Below, one piece after another: positions 43,007 through 52,964 of a DNA stretch of 64,000 nt. The DNA comes from Muribaculum intestinale (GTDB taxonomy: Bacteria > Bacteroidota > Bacteroidia > Bacteroidales > Muribaculaceae), in the NCBI RefSeq assembly GCF_002201515.1, contig NZ_CP021421.1:2108001-2172000 (forward strand), read 5' to 3'. Within the stretch, counting starts at the first letter, position 1; each line of letters opens with the position of its first letter. A model generated the notes under the pieces. The model saw only the letters and a list, made by a program, of their open reading frames with translations. It did no database searches and was not told the DNA's origin. Made by a program: the position numbers and the translations under genes.

Positions 43007-44815
43007 ATGAAGTTTCCTCGTATTTTTACACTATCGGTTCTCCTCTCGCTCCTTGCGCCGGCGATTGCCGCCGGTGGACCCGGTCTGACAGTCAATGCCT
43101 ATGGCCGTAGTCATGTTTCGCTCAACGGCAAGTGGTCGGCTATACCTGATTTATACGACCAAGGCCGCCGTATGGAAGTATATAAAAACCGTACGCCGCA
43201 GGGAAACACAGATTTCTATGAATATTCTTTCGACACCGGATGTCTGCGGCTTGATGTCCCTGGTGACTGGAATTCGCAGACTCCCGAACTCAAATACTAT
43301 GAGGGAACAGTATGGTATGCCCGACCGTTTGAGGCGAGGGCAATACCCGGACGACGCTCGGTGCTCCACTTTGCAGGTGTGAGCTACCGTGCGACCGTCT
43401 ATCTCAATGGAAACGAAATTGCTTCACATGAGGGGAGTTTTACACCGTTTGAGGTTGACGTCACCGACTTTCTGTCTTCCGACGGTAAAAATTTTCTCGT
43501 AGTCGAAGCTAATAACCGACGTACGCCAGATGCAATACCGGCCGAGTCATTTGACTGGTGGAACTATGGCGGTATAACCCGCGATGTATTGTTGCTCGAT
43601 TTACCTGAGCGGCATGTCTCCGACTATACGGTACGTCTTGCTCCGGGGACTTCCGATATTGTAGAGGCTGAGGTGGTATTGTCGAAGCCCGAGGGAGGAG
43701 TACCGGTTGATGTTGCCATACCTTCTCTTAAAAGCAAGGTCACGCTTACTACAGATGCCGACGGACGGGCAACAGGCCGATTTCGCGCAAAGGGATTGAA
43801 ACTTTGGGCTCCGGGCGCTCCGGTGTTATACGATGTGGTTGTCGCATCGCCGGCCGACACTGTTACAGAGCGTATCGGTTTCCGTACTCTCGGAGTCGAC
43901 GGAACAAAAATCTTAGTCAACGGCAGACCGGAGTTTATGCGTAGCATATCTTTCCATGAGGAGATACCTCAGCGCAGAGGACGTGCGTGCACTATGCAGG
44001 ATGCCGTGCAGCTTGTTGGAGAGGCCGAGGCGCTTGGCGTGAATATGATACGTACGGCACATTATCCTCAGAACGAGCATATCGTGCGCCTTGCCGAAGA
44101 GCGCGGTATCCTGCTTTGGGAGGAGATTCCGGTATGGCAAGGCATCAGTTTTACCGACAGTGCGACATTGGCCAAAGCACAGCGTATGATGACCGAGATG
44201 ATTACCCGCGATAAAAACCGATGTGCCGTTGCCTTCTGGAGTGTCGCCAACGAGACGCGTCCTTCTCCCGAACGCGACCGTTTTGTAAAGGCTCTTATCG
44301 ATACCGTGCGTGCTCTTGATTCGTCGCGTCTCGTCACAGCTGCATTTGACAATATCGGCTACGACAAGAAGTCGGGTACATTTACCGGCGCTGACAATAT
44401 ACCGTCGCTTCTTGATGTGGTAGCTGTCAATAAATACATGGGCTGGTATGCCCCATGGCCTCTTGACCCTGAGAAATGTGTATGGGATTTTGCTTCCGGA
44501 AAGCCACTTCTGATATCGGAGTTCGGTGGAGAGGCTCTGTATGGCCAGTCTGGCAGTGAGGATATTGCGAGTTCATGGAGCGAGGAATATCAGGAAAGAC
44601 TATATCGTGACAATCTCGCCATGATGTCACGTATACCCAATCTTGCCGGCATATCTCCATGGGTACTTTATGATTTCAGGTCTCCGTTCCGCTTCCATCC
44701 ATTAAATCAGGAGGGCTGGAACAGAAAGGGGCTGGTCGGTGATCGGGGCGACAGGAAGAAAGCCTGGCATGTGATGCACGATTTCTATATGTCAAAGAAA
44801 AATGGTGCTCAGTGA
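43007..44815 (+). CDS. Exported GH2 beta-glucuronidase/galactosidase-like enzyme
   Basis: The 602 residues contain a signal peptide (1-22), the GH2 sugar-binding domain (LRLDVPGDWNSQTPEL), an immunoglobulin-like domain, and a TIM barrel with AFWSVANETRPS (acid/base Glu416) and PLLISEFGGEALYG (nucleophile Glu505). The short form, lacking a large C-terminal region, resembles beta-glucuronidases more than long beta-galactosidases. Glucuronide removal from host or plant glycosides is possible. It is 31 bp after the GH36-like gene and 56 bp before the SGNH-GH3 gene. Confidence 0.85.
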   Translation: MKFPRIFTLSVLLSLLAPAIAAGGPGLTVNAYGRSHVSLNGKWSAIPDLYDQGRRMEVYKNRTPQGNTDFYEYSFDTGCLRLDVPGDWNSQTPELKYYEGTVWYARPFEARAIPGRRSVLHFAGVSYRATVYLNGNEIASHEGSFTPFEVDVTDFLSSDGKNFLVVEANNRRTPDAIPAESFDWWNYGGITRDVLLLDLPERHVSDYTVRLAPGTSDIVEAEVVLSKPEGGVPVDVAIPSLKSKVTLTTDADGRATGRFRAKGLKLWAPGAPVLYDVVVASPADTVTERIGFRTLGVDGTKILVNGRPEFMRSISFHEEIPQRRGRACTMQDAVQLVGEAEALGVNMIRTAHYPQNEHIVRLAEERGILLWEEIPVWQGISFTDSATLAKAQRMMTEMITRDKNRCAVAFWSVANETRPSPERDRFVKALIDTVRALDSSRLVTAAFDNIGYDKKSGTFTGADNIPSLLDVVAVNKYMGWYAPWPLDPEKCVWDFASGKPLLISEFGGEALYGQSGSEDIASSWSEEYQERLYRDNLAMMSRIPNLAGISPWVLYDFRSPFRFHPLNQEGWNRKGLVGDRGDRKKAWHVMHDFYMSKKNGAQ

Positions 44816-44870
44816 CAACCGGTCATCAAACACTGAATTATAGTTTATAACCAATCTTATATTTCATCCC

Positions 44871-47843
44871 ATGATACACAATCGTATCTTATTCTCAATA
44901 ATTTTTGTTGTTCTTGCCGTCATGCCGTCGGCTGCGCGTACTCTAAGAGTTCTTGCAGTAGGCAACAGTTTTTCGCGAGACGCCGTAGAGCAGCATCTGC
45001 ATGAACTGGCAATGGCCGACGGCGATACAATGATTGTCGGTAATCTGTTTATCCCCGGATGTTCGCTGGAGCGTCATGTACAATGTGCGCGCAACGACCG
45101 TCCTGATTATGTATATCGCAAAGTCCGTGTCGACGGAAAGCGAGTAGAGACCAAGAGTATGACTCTTGCCCGTGCTCTTGCCGACGAGCCTTGGGACTAT
45201 GTGAGCATGCAGCAGTCAAGTCCTATTTCCGGCATTTATTCTACATGGAGTGCCTGGCTCCCGGAACTTAAGGATTATGTGAAGGCACGTGTGCCTAAAA
45301 AGGCAAAACTCATGCTACACCAGACATGGGCATATTCCGGTGATTCTGGACATAGCGGCTTCAGAAATTATGGCTGCAACCAGGATTCCATGTACCGCAG
45401 CATCGTGGGGGCTGTCAATAAAGCCGCGCGACAGTATAAGATAAAGTATATCATGCCCTCCGGCACAGCAATACAGAATGCCCGTACATCATTCGCCGGA
45501 GACCATCTGAATCGCGACGGTTACCATCTTGACCTCGGTTTCGGACGATTCACAGCTGCCTGTGCGTGGTATGGTGCACTTACAGGACGTGATGTGACTG
45601 CCAGTTCATATATGCCAGAGGGCATGAATGCCGATCTTGTAGCTGTTGCCAAGGCTGCCGGCAACGCTGCGGCGAAACATCCCTCGCAGGTTACCAATCT
45701 TTCGGCGATGAAGCCGTCAACTGTACTCTACAAGGATGCTTCGGTACCTGTTGAGATACGTATAGATGACCTCCTGAGCCGTATGACCACCCATGAGAAG
45801 GTGATGCAGCTTAATCAGTACACGCTTGGTAATAATAACAATGAGAATAATGTGGGAGAGGTAGCTGGAGAGCTTCCTGCCGAACTTGGTTCTGTAATAT
45901 ATTACAATGATAATCCCGATTTGCGTAATGCCTACCAGCGCAGGTGTATGGAAGAGTCTCGTCTGGGCATACCGTGTATTTTCGGCTACGATATGATACA
46001 TGGTTTCCGCACGATTTATCCTATATCGCTCGGGCAGGCATGTTCATGGAATGTTCCTCTTGTGGAGCGTATGACATCGTATGCTGCCGCAGAGGGCCGT
46101 ATGTCTGGTATTGACTGGACATTCTCGCCTATGATTGACGTTGCCCGCGATCCTCGATGGGGGCGTGTGTCGGAGGGCTATGGAGAGGATCCTTATGCCA
46201 ATGCCGCTTTCTGTGCCGCTACTGTACGCGGATATCAGGGAAAGTCGCTTGCCGATTCTACAACGATAGCCGCATGTCTGAAGCATTATGTGGCATATGG
46301 GGCATCTGAGGCCGGCCGCGATTATGTATATACCGAGGTGTCGCCACAGACACTCTGGGATACATATCTTCCGCCATACAAAGCGGGAGTAGATGCAGGA
46401 GCGCTGACACTTATGAGCTCGTTCAATGACATAAGCGGTATACCGGGTTCTGCCAATTATTACACACTTACTGAAATCCTGAAGAACCGCTGGAAACATA
46501 AAGGATTTGTGGTGAGCGACTGGGGCTCGATAGAGCAGCTTGTAAACCAAGGAAATGCAGCCGACAAGAAAGAGGCCGGATTGCGGGCGTTCAACTCTGG
46601 TCTGGAGATGGATATGATGAGCCACGCCTACGACAAGTATCTTGAAGATCTTATTGATGAGGGTAAGGTTGACTCTGTACTTCTTGACGAATCGGTGCGT
46701 CGTGTGTTACGTGTGAAGATGTTGCTCGGTTTGTTTGAGAAACCTTATACCGGCAATCATCCCGACAGATTCATGCGTCCCGACGCTTTATCCGCAGCCC
46801 GACAGCTTGCCGCCGAGTCTATGGTTCTTCTCAAAAACGACTCTATCGGAATCCTGCCCCTCAATGGTGTCGGTCGCATAGCTGTGATTGGACCGGTTGC
46901 GAAAAGCAGTGCATCACTTCAGGGCAGCTGGAACGGACGTGGCGTTTATGATGAAACCGTAACTCTCTATCAGGGTATCCTTGACCGTTTTGCTCCGGAG
47001 GCTGAAATTCGCTTTGCCAAAGGCTCCGATCTGGACAAAACCACTGAGGTAGAACTGGCACAGGCCGTAGATACAGCCTGCTGGGCCGATGTCGTGATAC
47101 TTTGCCTCGGCGAGGAACGCCGCTGGAGTGGGGAGAATGCATCACGCAGCACTATCGCTTTGCCTGAGGCACAGCTTCAGCTCGCCGAGAAAATTGCAGC
47201 TACAGGCAAACCGGTAGTGATGCTTCTCAGTAGCGGTCGTCCGCTTGACCTTTCGCAGATGGAGCCACTTGCAAATGCGATTATTGAAGTATGGCAACCG
47301 GGTACTGCCGGAGGTGCCGCCGCCGCCGATATACTGTCGGGCGACGTCAATCCTTCAGGCAAACTTGCAATGACATTCCCGCGTTCTACAGGCCAGATTC
47401 CTATCTATTACAACCGACGCGGCTCTGCACGCCGCCATCAGGGTTTCTACCAGGATATCCCGTCGACCCCGTTGTATCCTTTTGGCCATGGACTCAGCTA
47501 TACGACATTCGCATATGGAGAGCCGTCGGTAAGTTCATCCACTTTCAGGAAGGGCGAGAAAGTGACGGTAACGGTACCGGTGACCAACACCGGATCGCGT
47601 GCCGGAGCTGAGGCGGTACTATGGTTTATATCCGATCCGGCAGCATCAATCACACGTCCGATAATGGAGTTGAAGCATTTTGAGAAGCGTGAGTTAAAGC
47701 CGGGTGAGACAACGACATTCAAGTTTGTCATCGATCCGGTGAAGCATCTTTCATTTCCTGATGCCGACGGCAATATTATACTTGAACCGGGCGATTTCAA
47801 AATAATTGTCGGCCCACATACTGTAAATCTTGTAATGGAATAA
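44871..47843 (+). CDS. SGNH-hydrolase (DUF4886) fused to GH3 beta-glucosidase
   Basis: A signal peptide (residues 1-22) leads to an SGNH/GDSL-type domain (about 25-275) with AVGNSFSRDAVEQHLH (catalytic-type Ser33) and a later DGYHLDLGFGRF carrying the His block. GH3 follows (about 300-760) with GIDWTFSPMIDVARDPRWGR, KHYVAYG and FVVSDWGSIE (nucleophile Asp550). A C-terminal domain (760-990) ends with an Fn3-like fold containing GHGLSYTTFAYG and VTVTVPVTNTGSRAG. It may remove an acyl group and a glucosyl residue from one substrate (inference). The start is the ATG at 44871, 56 bp after the GH2 stop. Confidence 0.85.
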   Translation: MIHNRILFSIIFVVLAVMPSAARTLRVLAVGNSFSRDAVEQHLHELAMADGDTMIVGNLFIPGCSLERHVQCARNDRPDYVYRKVRVDGKRVETKSMTLARALADEPWDYVSMQQSSPISGIYSTWSAWLPELKDYVKARVPKKAKLMLHQTWAYSGDSGHSGFRNYGCNQDSMYRSIVGAVNKAARQYKIKYIMPSGTAIQNARTSFAGDHLNRDGYHLDLGFGRFTAACAWYGALTGRDVTASSYMPEGMNADLVAVAKAAGNAAAKHPSQVTNLSAMKPSTVLYKDASVPVEIRIDDLLSRMTTHEKVMQLNQYTLGNNNNENNVGEVAGELPAELGSVIYYNDNPDLRNAYQRRCMEESRLGIPCIFGYDMIHGFRTIYPISLGQACSWNVPLVERMTSYAAAEGRMSGIDWTFSPMIDVARDPRWGRVSEGYGEDPYANAAFCAATVRGYQGKSLADSTTIAACLKHYVAYGASEAGRDYVYTEVSPQTLWDTYLPPYKAGVDAGALTLMSSFNDISGIPGSANYYTLTEILKNRWKHKGFVVSDWGSIEQLVNQGNAADKKEAGLRAFNSGLEMDMMSHAYDKYLEDLIDEGKVDSVLLDESVRRVLRVKMLLGLFEKPYTGNHPDRFMRPDALSAARQLAAESMVLLKNDSIGILPLNGVGRIAVIGPVAKSSASLQGSWNGRGVYDETVTLYQGILDRFAPEAEIRFAKGSDLDKTTEVELAQAVDTACWADVVILCLGEERRWSGENASRSTIALPEAQLQLAEKIAATGKPVVMLLSSGRPLDLSQMEPLANAIIEVWQPGTAGGAAAADILSGDVNPSGKLAMTFPRSTGQIPIYYNRRGSARRHQGFYQDIPSTPLYPFGHGLSYTTFAYGEPSVSSSTFRKGEKVTVTVPVTNTGSRAGAEAVLWFISDPAASITRPIMELKHFEKRELKPGETTTFKFVIDPVKHLSFPDADGNIILEPGDFKIIVGPHTVNLVME

Positions 47844-47853
47844 CTTTATTATC

Positions 47854-50313
47854 ATGAATTTATACAAAAAATGCGCTGCTACACTGGCAGCCGCCACTCT
47901 CTCAACTGCACTTTTTGCGGCAGGTGTGACTGACCATGATGCCCGGGCCAGGCAACTGGTCGACAAAATGACTATTGACGAGAAAATCTCGCTCCTGTCG
48001 GGCGAAACATCGTTCTCTATACGCGCCATACCGCGCCTTGGTATCCCCAGGGTGCTGCTGGCCGACGGCCCTCAGGGTGTGCGCAATCATGCACCGCACT
48101 CTACTCTCTATCCGTGTGGCATCCTTACCGCCGCGTCATGGGACCGTGATATCGCCCGGCGTGTAGGGGAGAGCATCGGCGATGATGCCAGGGCCAGAGG
48201 TGTCGGCATTATGCTCGGACCTGGTGTCAACATCTATCGTTCCCCCCTGTGCGGCCGCAATTATGAATACATGGGCGAAGACCCTTACCTCGCATCGGAA
48301 ACTGCTGTAGCATATATCCGAGGCATGCAGTCGCGCGGGGTCATGGCTACTGTTAAGCATTTTGCCGCAAATAATCAGGAATGGAGCCGCCATCATGCGT
48401 CGAGCGAGGTCGACGAGCGTACTCTCAATGAGATATATTTTCCTGCATTCCGAAAGGCTGTGGAGGCCGGTGTCGGGGCGGTAATGAACAGTTATAATCC
48501 ACTCAATGGCGTACATGCCACCGAGAATGCATGGCTCAACAACGATATACTCAAGGGTGAATGGGGGTTCGACGGCATACTTATGAGCGACTGGACATCA
48601 GTGTATTCGACAGTCGGTGCCGCTAATGCCGGTCTTGACCTTGAAATGCCAAAAGCGGTATGGTTTACTCCGGAAAAACTCAAGGCCGCCATTGAGACAG
48701 GCCGTGTGTCGCAGGCTACTGTTGATGATAAGGTAGCAAGGATTCTGCGTACATATTCCCGATTCGGATTGTTCGACCGCGAGCAACGTGACTCTTCTAT
48801 AGCTCTCGACGCGCAGTCATCATCGCTCACAGCTCTTGATGCCGCGCGTGGCGGAATAGTCCTGCTAAAAAATGATAATGACATGCTTCCGCTTAAGGGA
48901 CGCACAGTAGTGCTCGGTCCTTATGCCGACCATGTTACTACCGGAGGCGGCAGTGGGTTTGTAAGTCCGTTCCGCACGACAACGGTTGCCGGTGGAATGA
49001 AGAAAATTCGCCGTAATACCGTTGTTCTTACCGACAGCGTTCTGTTTCGTGATATAGTAGGCTGTGACGTATGGACTGACTCTACTCGCACATCACGCGG
49101 ATTTACCGGAGAGTATTTCCCCAATAAATCATTTGAGGGTAATCCTGCGGCAGTGCGTTGCGATTCGGTTATTTCATTTGACTGGGGAAGCGGTTCGCCC
49201 GACGCGTCAATCCCTGTTGACGGATTCTCAGTGCGCTGGACCGGTTGGGTAGCGCCTGCCGACAGTAAGCGTAATCTCAAGCTATCGGTCGGCGGTGATG
49301 ACGGCTATCGTGTATACGTCAATGGAAAAGTGGTTGCAGGTGACTGGGGAAATCATTCTTACTCCAGACGGGAGATACAGCTTCCGGTCGATGCCGGACA
49401 GGCGTTGAATCTGCGTATCGAGTATTTCGACAATATATCCGACGCGAAAATTGATTTTGCGATGATGGAATTTGATGATGATACTTTAACGAAAGAATTA
49501 AAGAGAGCCGATAATGTAGTGTTGTGTACAGGTTTTGACAGCGATACGGAAGGCGAGGGCTTTGACCGTCCTTTTGCTCTTCCTGAATATAAAGTGGAAT
49601 TTATCAGGCGTGTCGCAGCACTCAATCCCAGAGTTGCCGTAGTGCTTAATGCCGGAGGTGCGGTAGAAATGGAATCGTGGCACAATGATGTCCCGGCCAT
49701 TCTGATGGCATGGCATACCGGTCAGGAAGGGGGGCAAGCCATTGCAGAAATTCTCACAGGTAAACTCTCTCCTTCCGGACGTCTGCCGATAAGCATAGAA
49801 CGAACAGAGGCTGACAATCCCTCATCGGCATATTACCATGCTACTTCCAATCCGCGTTGGGAATCGGCTCGTATCGACTACGGCGAGGGCATATTTACAG
49901 GCTACCGTGGCTATGACCGTACGGGAGTGAAGCCTCTTTATCCTTTCGGTCACGGACTGAGTTATACTACTTTCGATTATTCAGGGCTGAAGGTGACGCG
50001 TATATCTTCCGACAGTGTGACTGTCGATTTTGATATAGAGAATACAGGCCGTGTTGCCTCAGCCGAGGTAGCCCAGATATATGTATCCGATTCGTCATGC
50101 TCCGTGCCCCGACCTGCCAAGGAGCTTAAAGGCTATGAGAAGGTGTTTTTACAACCGGGAGAGAAACGTCATGTCACCATCACGCTCGGTAAAGAGGCAT
50201 TTGCTTTTTATGATATGGATTTCGGAGGTTTCCGCGTAGAACCGGGTGACTTTACCATACGTGTAGGCCATTCTTCCGACAATCTGCTGCTTTCAGCCAC
50301 CGTCACACTCTGA
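47854..50313 (+). CDS. Exported GH3 glycosidase with PA14 insert
   Basis: The 819 residues have a signal peptide (1-22) and a GH3 N-terminal barrel (PRVLLADGPQGVR, VKHFAANNQE, GILMSDWTSVYS with nucleophile Asp246). A PA14 carbohydrate-binding module is inserted at about residues 405-540 (FTGEYFPNKSFEG, LKLSVGGDDGYRVYVNG). The second GH3 domain follows (VVLCTGFDSDTEGEGFDRPFALP), with a C-terminal Fn3-like domain (YPFGHGLSYTTFDYS). PA14 inserts are typical of GH3 beta-glucosidases and xylosidases. It starts 10 bp after the preceding stop, so it shares its transcript. Confidence 0.88.
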   Translation: MNLYKKCAATLAAATLSTALFAAGVTDHDARARQLVDKMTIDEKISLLSGETSFSIRAIPRLGIPRVLLADGPQGVRNHAPHSTLYPCGILTAASWDRDIARRVGESIGDDARARGVGIMLGPGVNIYRSPLCGRNYEYMGEDPYLASETAVAYIRGMQSRGVMATVKHFAANNQEWSRHHASSEVDERTLNEIYFPAFRKAVEAGVGAVMNSYNPLNGVHATENAWLNNDILKGEWGFDGILMSDWTSVYSTVGAANAGLDLEMPKAVWFTPEKLKAAIETGRVSQATVDDKVARILRTYSRFGLFDREQRDSSIALDAQSSSLTALDAARGGIVLLKNDNDMLPLKGRTVVLGPYADHVTTGGGSGFVSPFRTTTVAGGMKKIRRNTVVLTDSVLFRDIVGCDVWTDSTRTSRGFTGEYFPNKSFEGNPAAVRCDSVISFDWGSGSPDASIPVDGFSVRWTGWVAPADSKRNLKLSVGGDDGYRVYVNGKVVAGDWGNHSYSRREIQLPVDAGQALNLRIEYFDNISDAKIDFAMMEFDDDTLTKELKRADNVVLCTGFDSDTEGEGFDRPFALPEYKVEFIRRVAALNPRVAVVLNAGGAVEMESWHNDVPAILMAWHTGQEGGQAIAEILTGKLSPSGRLPISIERTEADNPSSAYYHATSNPRWESARIDYGEGIFTGYRGYDRTGVKPLYPFGHGLSYTTFDYSGLKVTRISSDSVTVDFDIENTGRVASAEVAQIYVSDSSCSVPRPAKELKGYEKVFLQPGEKRHVTITLGKEAFAFYDMDFGGFRVEPGDFTIRVGHSSDNLLLSATVTL

Positions 50314-50320
50314 CTTGCTT

Positions 50321-52828
50321 ATGAGAAGAACCGGAATATTTTTACTGTCGCTGGTCGTTATGGCCTTGAACTCAACAGCCCGGGAGATGGTTACGCTTCG
50401 AAAAGGGTGGGAATTTCATCGCGGCGATATAGCAAATATCGATTTGAAAGCCGACCGTTCGACAGGGTGGGAGAGTGTCAGTGTGCCACACGACTGGGCT
50501 ATCGACCAGCCGTTTGACATGAGCAACGATCTCCAGACTGTACAGGTCATACAGGATGGAGAGACGCATCCCACGTTGAAAACCGGTCGCACCGGCGGTC
50601 TGCCATACATGGGCATAGGATGGTATCGTCGAAGTTTCGATGTGAGGCCCGGCAAAATGGCTACACTTGTTTTTGACGGAGCCATGAGCGAGGCTAAGGT
50701 ATGGGTAAATGGACATAAGGTAGGCGAATGGCCTTATGGCTATGCCTCGTTTCATTTCGACGTCACCCCGTATCTCAATCCCGATGGACGAGACAATGTG
50801 GTGATGGTGCGGCTTGAAAATCTTCCGTTTAGCTCGCGCTGGTATCCTGGTGCCGGACTTTACCGCAACGTACATCTGCTTACTACAGACTCATTGTATG
50901 TGCCTGTATGGGGAGTGCATATCACCACACCCTATGTCAAGGATGATTTTGCCACTGTAAGGATACGCACATTGGTGAATGCCGTTTCGCCGACACACGG
51001 CGTACGTGTTGATACGGAGATAATCAATCCGAATGGCATTTCGTCGGGACGTATGTCGGGTATTGTGTCTCATATTGATTCGACCGGCTGTGTGGAGCAG
51101 AATATCGAAGTATCCTCTCCCGCGCTATGGTCGCCCGAATCTCCATGTCTGTATACCGCTGTGACACGTGTGTACGATACAGGAGGATATCTGTGTGACT
51201 CTGTGACAACCCGCTTCGGCATACGCACGATAGAAGTGATACCCCACCGTGGATTCTATCTAAACGGCCATCATCGCAAGTTTAAGGGAGTATGTAACCA
51301 TCATGACCTTGGTCCACTCGGTGCCGCAGTCAATCGAAATGCTCTGCGTCATCAGCTTGAGATGCTGAAGGAGATGGGCTGCGATGCGGTGCGCACTTCC
51401 CATAACATGCCCGATCCTCAGCTTGTAGAGCTTTGTGACGAGATGGGCTTTATGATGATGATTGAGCCGTTTGACGAATGGGAGATTGCCAAGTGCCGCA
51501 ACGGTTACCATCGCTTCTGGGACGAATGGGCCGAGCGTGACATGGTAGAAATGCTTCGACACTATCGCAACAACCCTTCGGTAGTCATGTGGTCGGTGGG
51601 CAATGAGGTGCCTACCCAATGTTCCGAGGATGGCGCGGCTATGGCTGCATGGCTACGCGATATCTGCCATCGTGAGGATCCGACACGTCCTGTCACTGCG
51701 GGAATGGACCAGGTGGCATGTACGCTCGAAAACGGCTTTGCCGCCGCTCTCGATATGCCCGGACTCAATTATCGCACTCATAAATACCACGAAGCCTACG
51801 ATATGCTTCCTCAGCGTGTTGTGCTGGGGTCGGAGACGGCATCGGCGGTAAGTTCGCGTGGAGTATACAAATGGCCTGTCGAGATTTCCGGCAATGCTAC
51901 GTATCCCGACCATCAAAGCAATGCCTATGAGGTTGAATCATGTGCGTGGGCCAATATTCCCGAAGTTGATTTTGCTCTTGCCGATGATTTTCCCTGGACC
52001 ATGGGGCAGTTTGTCTGGACGGGGTTTGATTACCTTGGCGAACCTTCGCCTTACAATACGGATGCATGGCCGAGCCATAGCTCTCTGTTTGGGATAATAG
52101 ACCTTGCGTCAATACCTAAGGACCGTTATTGGTTGTATCGCTCACAATGGCGTAAAGATGACCACACGCTATATGTCGCTCCTCATTGGACACATCCCGG
52201 ACGCGAGGGAAAGATTACTCCTGTTATCGCCTATACGGATTTTAATGAAGGCGAGCTTTGGATAAATGGGGTAAGCATGGGCCGTTGCCGTAAACTGTCG
52301 GCTGTGGAAGCTGACAGTGCCGTAGCTGCAGGTGATTCTCTTGCGCTGATACGTCGTTATCGTCTTGTCTGGGACTATGTTGTTTACACCCCGGGCGAAA
52401 TACGTGTCGTTGCATATGATGACGACGGACGTGCAGCAATGGAGCAGACGGTGCGTACAGCAGACACACCTTATGCGTTATCTCTTTCTTCATCGCAGGC
52501 CGAGCTGACTGCCAATGCCGATGCCGACCGGCCTTTGGCTTACATCACTGTAAGTGTTGTTGACCGGGATGGCAATTTTTGTCCTGATGACTCGCGGCTT
52601 GTAGAATTCGAGGTGAAAGGTCAGGGTCGGTTCCGCGCTGCAGCTAATGGTGACCCCACCTCTCTTGACCCGTTGCAAGAGCCAAGAATGCATTTGTTTT
52701 CAGGGCGCTGTACAGCAATCATTGAGGGCATCAATGCCGATGATGCGGACAATCCATCCGGTGTAGTGACTGTTACAGCTATTGCATCGGGGCTTCGTAA
52801 GGCTACGCTTAATATCCCTATAAGATAA
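50321..52828 (+). CDS. Exported GH2 beta-galactosidase-like enzyme
   Basis: I use the ATG at 50321, 7 bp after the GH3 stop (a TTG two codons upstream is also open). Of the 835 residues, the first 18 are a signal peptide. The GH2 sugar-binding domain has VPHDWAIDQPFDM. The TIM barrel holds MWSVGNEVPTQ (acid/base Glu429) and VVLGSETASAVSS (nucleophile Glu505). C-terminal segments resemble the DUF4982 and GH2 C5 domains (WTHPGREGKITPVIAYTD, TVSVVDRDGNFCPDDSRL). Beta-galactosidase activity is most likely, with glucuronidase or mannosidase possible. It is the last gene of the cassette and ends ahead of a strong terminator. Confidence 0.88.
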   Translation: MRRTGIFLLSLVVMALNSTAREMVTLRKGWEFHRGDIANIDLKADRSTGWESVSVPHDWAIDQPFDMSNDLQTVQVIQDGETHPTLKTGRTGGLPYMGIGWYRRSFDVRPGKMATLVFDGAMSEAKVWVNGHKVGEWPYGYASFHFDVTPYLNPDGRDNVVMVRLENLPFSSRWYPGAGLYRNVHLLTTDSLYVPVWGVHITTPYVKDDFATVRIRTLVNAVSPTHGVRVDTEIINPNGISSGRMSGIVSHIDSTGCVEQNIEVSSPALWSPESPCLYTAVTRVYDTGGYLCDSVTTRFGIRTIEVIPHRGFYLNGHHRKFKGVCNHHDLGPLGAAVNRNALRHQLEMLKEMGCDAVRTSHNMPDPQLVELCDEMGFMMMIEPFDEWEIAKCRNGYHRFWDEWAERDMVEMLRHYRNNPSVVMWSVGNEVPTQCSEDGAAMAAWLRDICHREDPTRPVTAGMDQVACTLENGFAAALDMPGLNYRTHKYHEAYDMLPQRVVLGSETASAVSSRGVYKWPVEISGNATYPDHQSNAYEVESCAWANIPEVDFALADDFPWTMGQFVWTGFDYLGEPSPYNTDAWPSHSSLFGIIDLASIPKDRYWLYRSQWRKDDHTLYVAPHWTHPGREGKITPVIAYTDFNEGELWINGVSMGRCRKLSAVEADSAVAAGDSLALIRRYRLVWDYVVYTPGEIRVVAYDDDGRAAMEQTVRTADTPYALSLSSSQAELTANADADRPLAYITVSVVDRDGNFCPDDSRLVEFEVKGQGRFRAAANGDPTSLDPLQEPRMHLFSGRCTAIIEGINADDADNPSGVVTVTAIASGLRKATLNIPIR

Positions 52829-52848
52829 TTGCGTTAGACATAACTGTA

Positions 52849-52900
52849 AAATTGTAGAAGTGGGGTGGCCAATAATCGGGCCACCCCACTTCTACAATTT
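52849..52900. terminator. 22-bp perfect inverted-repeat bidirectional terminator
   Basis: The arm at 52849-52870 pairs with 52879-52900 without mismatch over an 8-nt loop. The GC-rich core is GTGGGGTGGCC and the ends are AAATT/AATTT, serving the GH2 gene on plus and maf on minus. Confidence 0.9.
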
Positions 52901-52964
52901 AGGATGATGTTTTGCACATGGATATTATCCGAGTGTGAATGTGCGCTTATAGATATGCTCTAAT

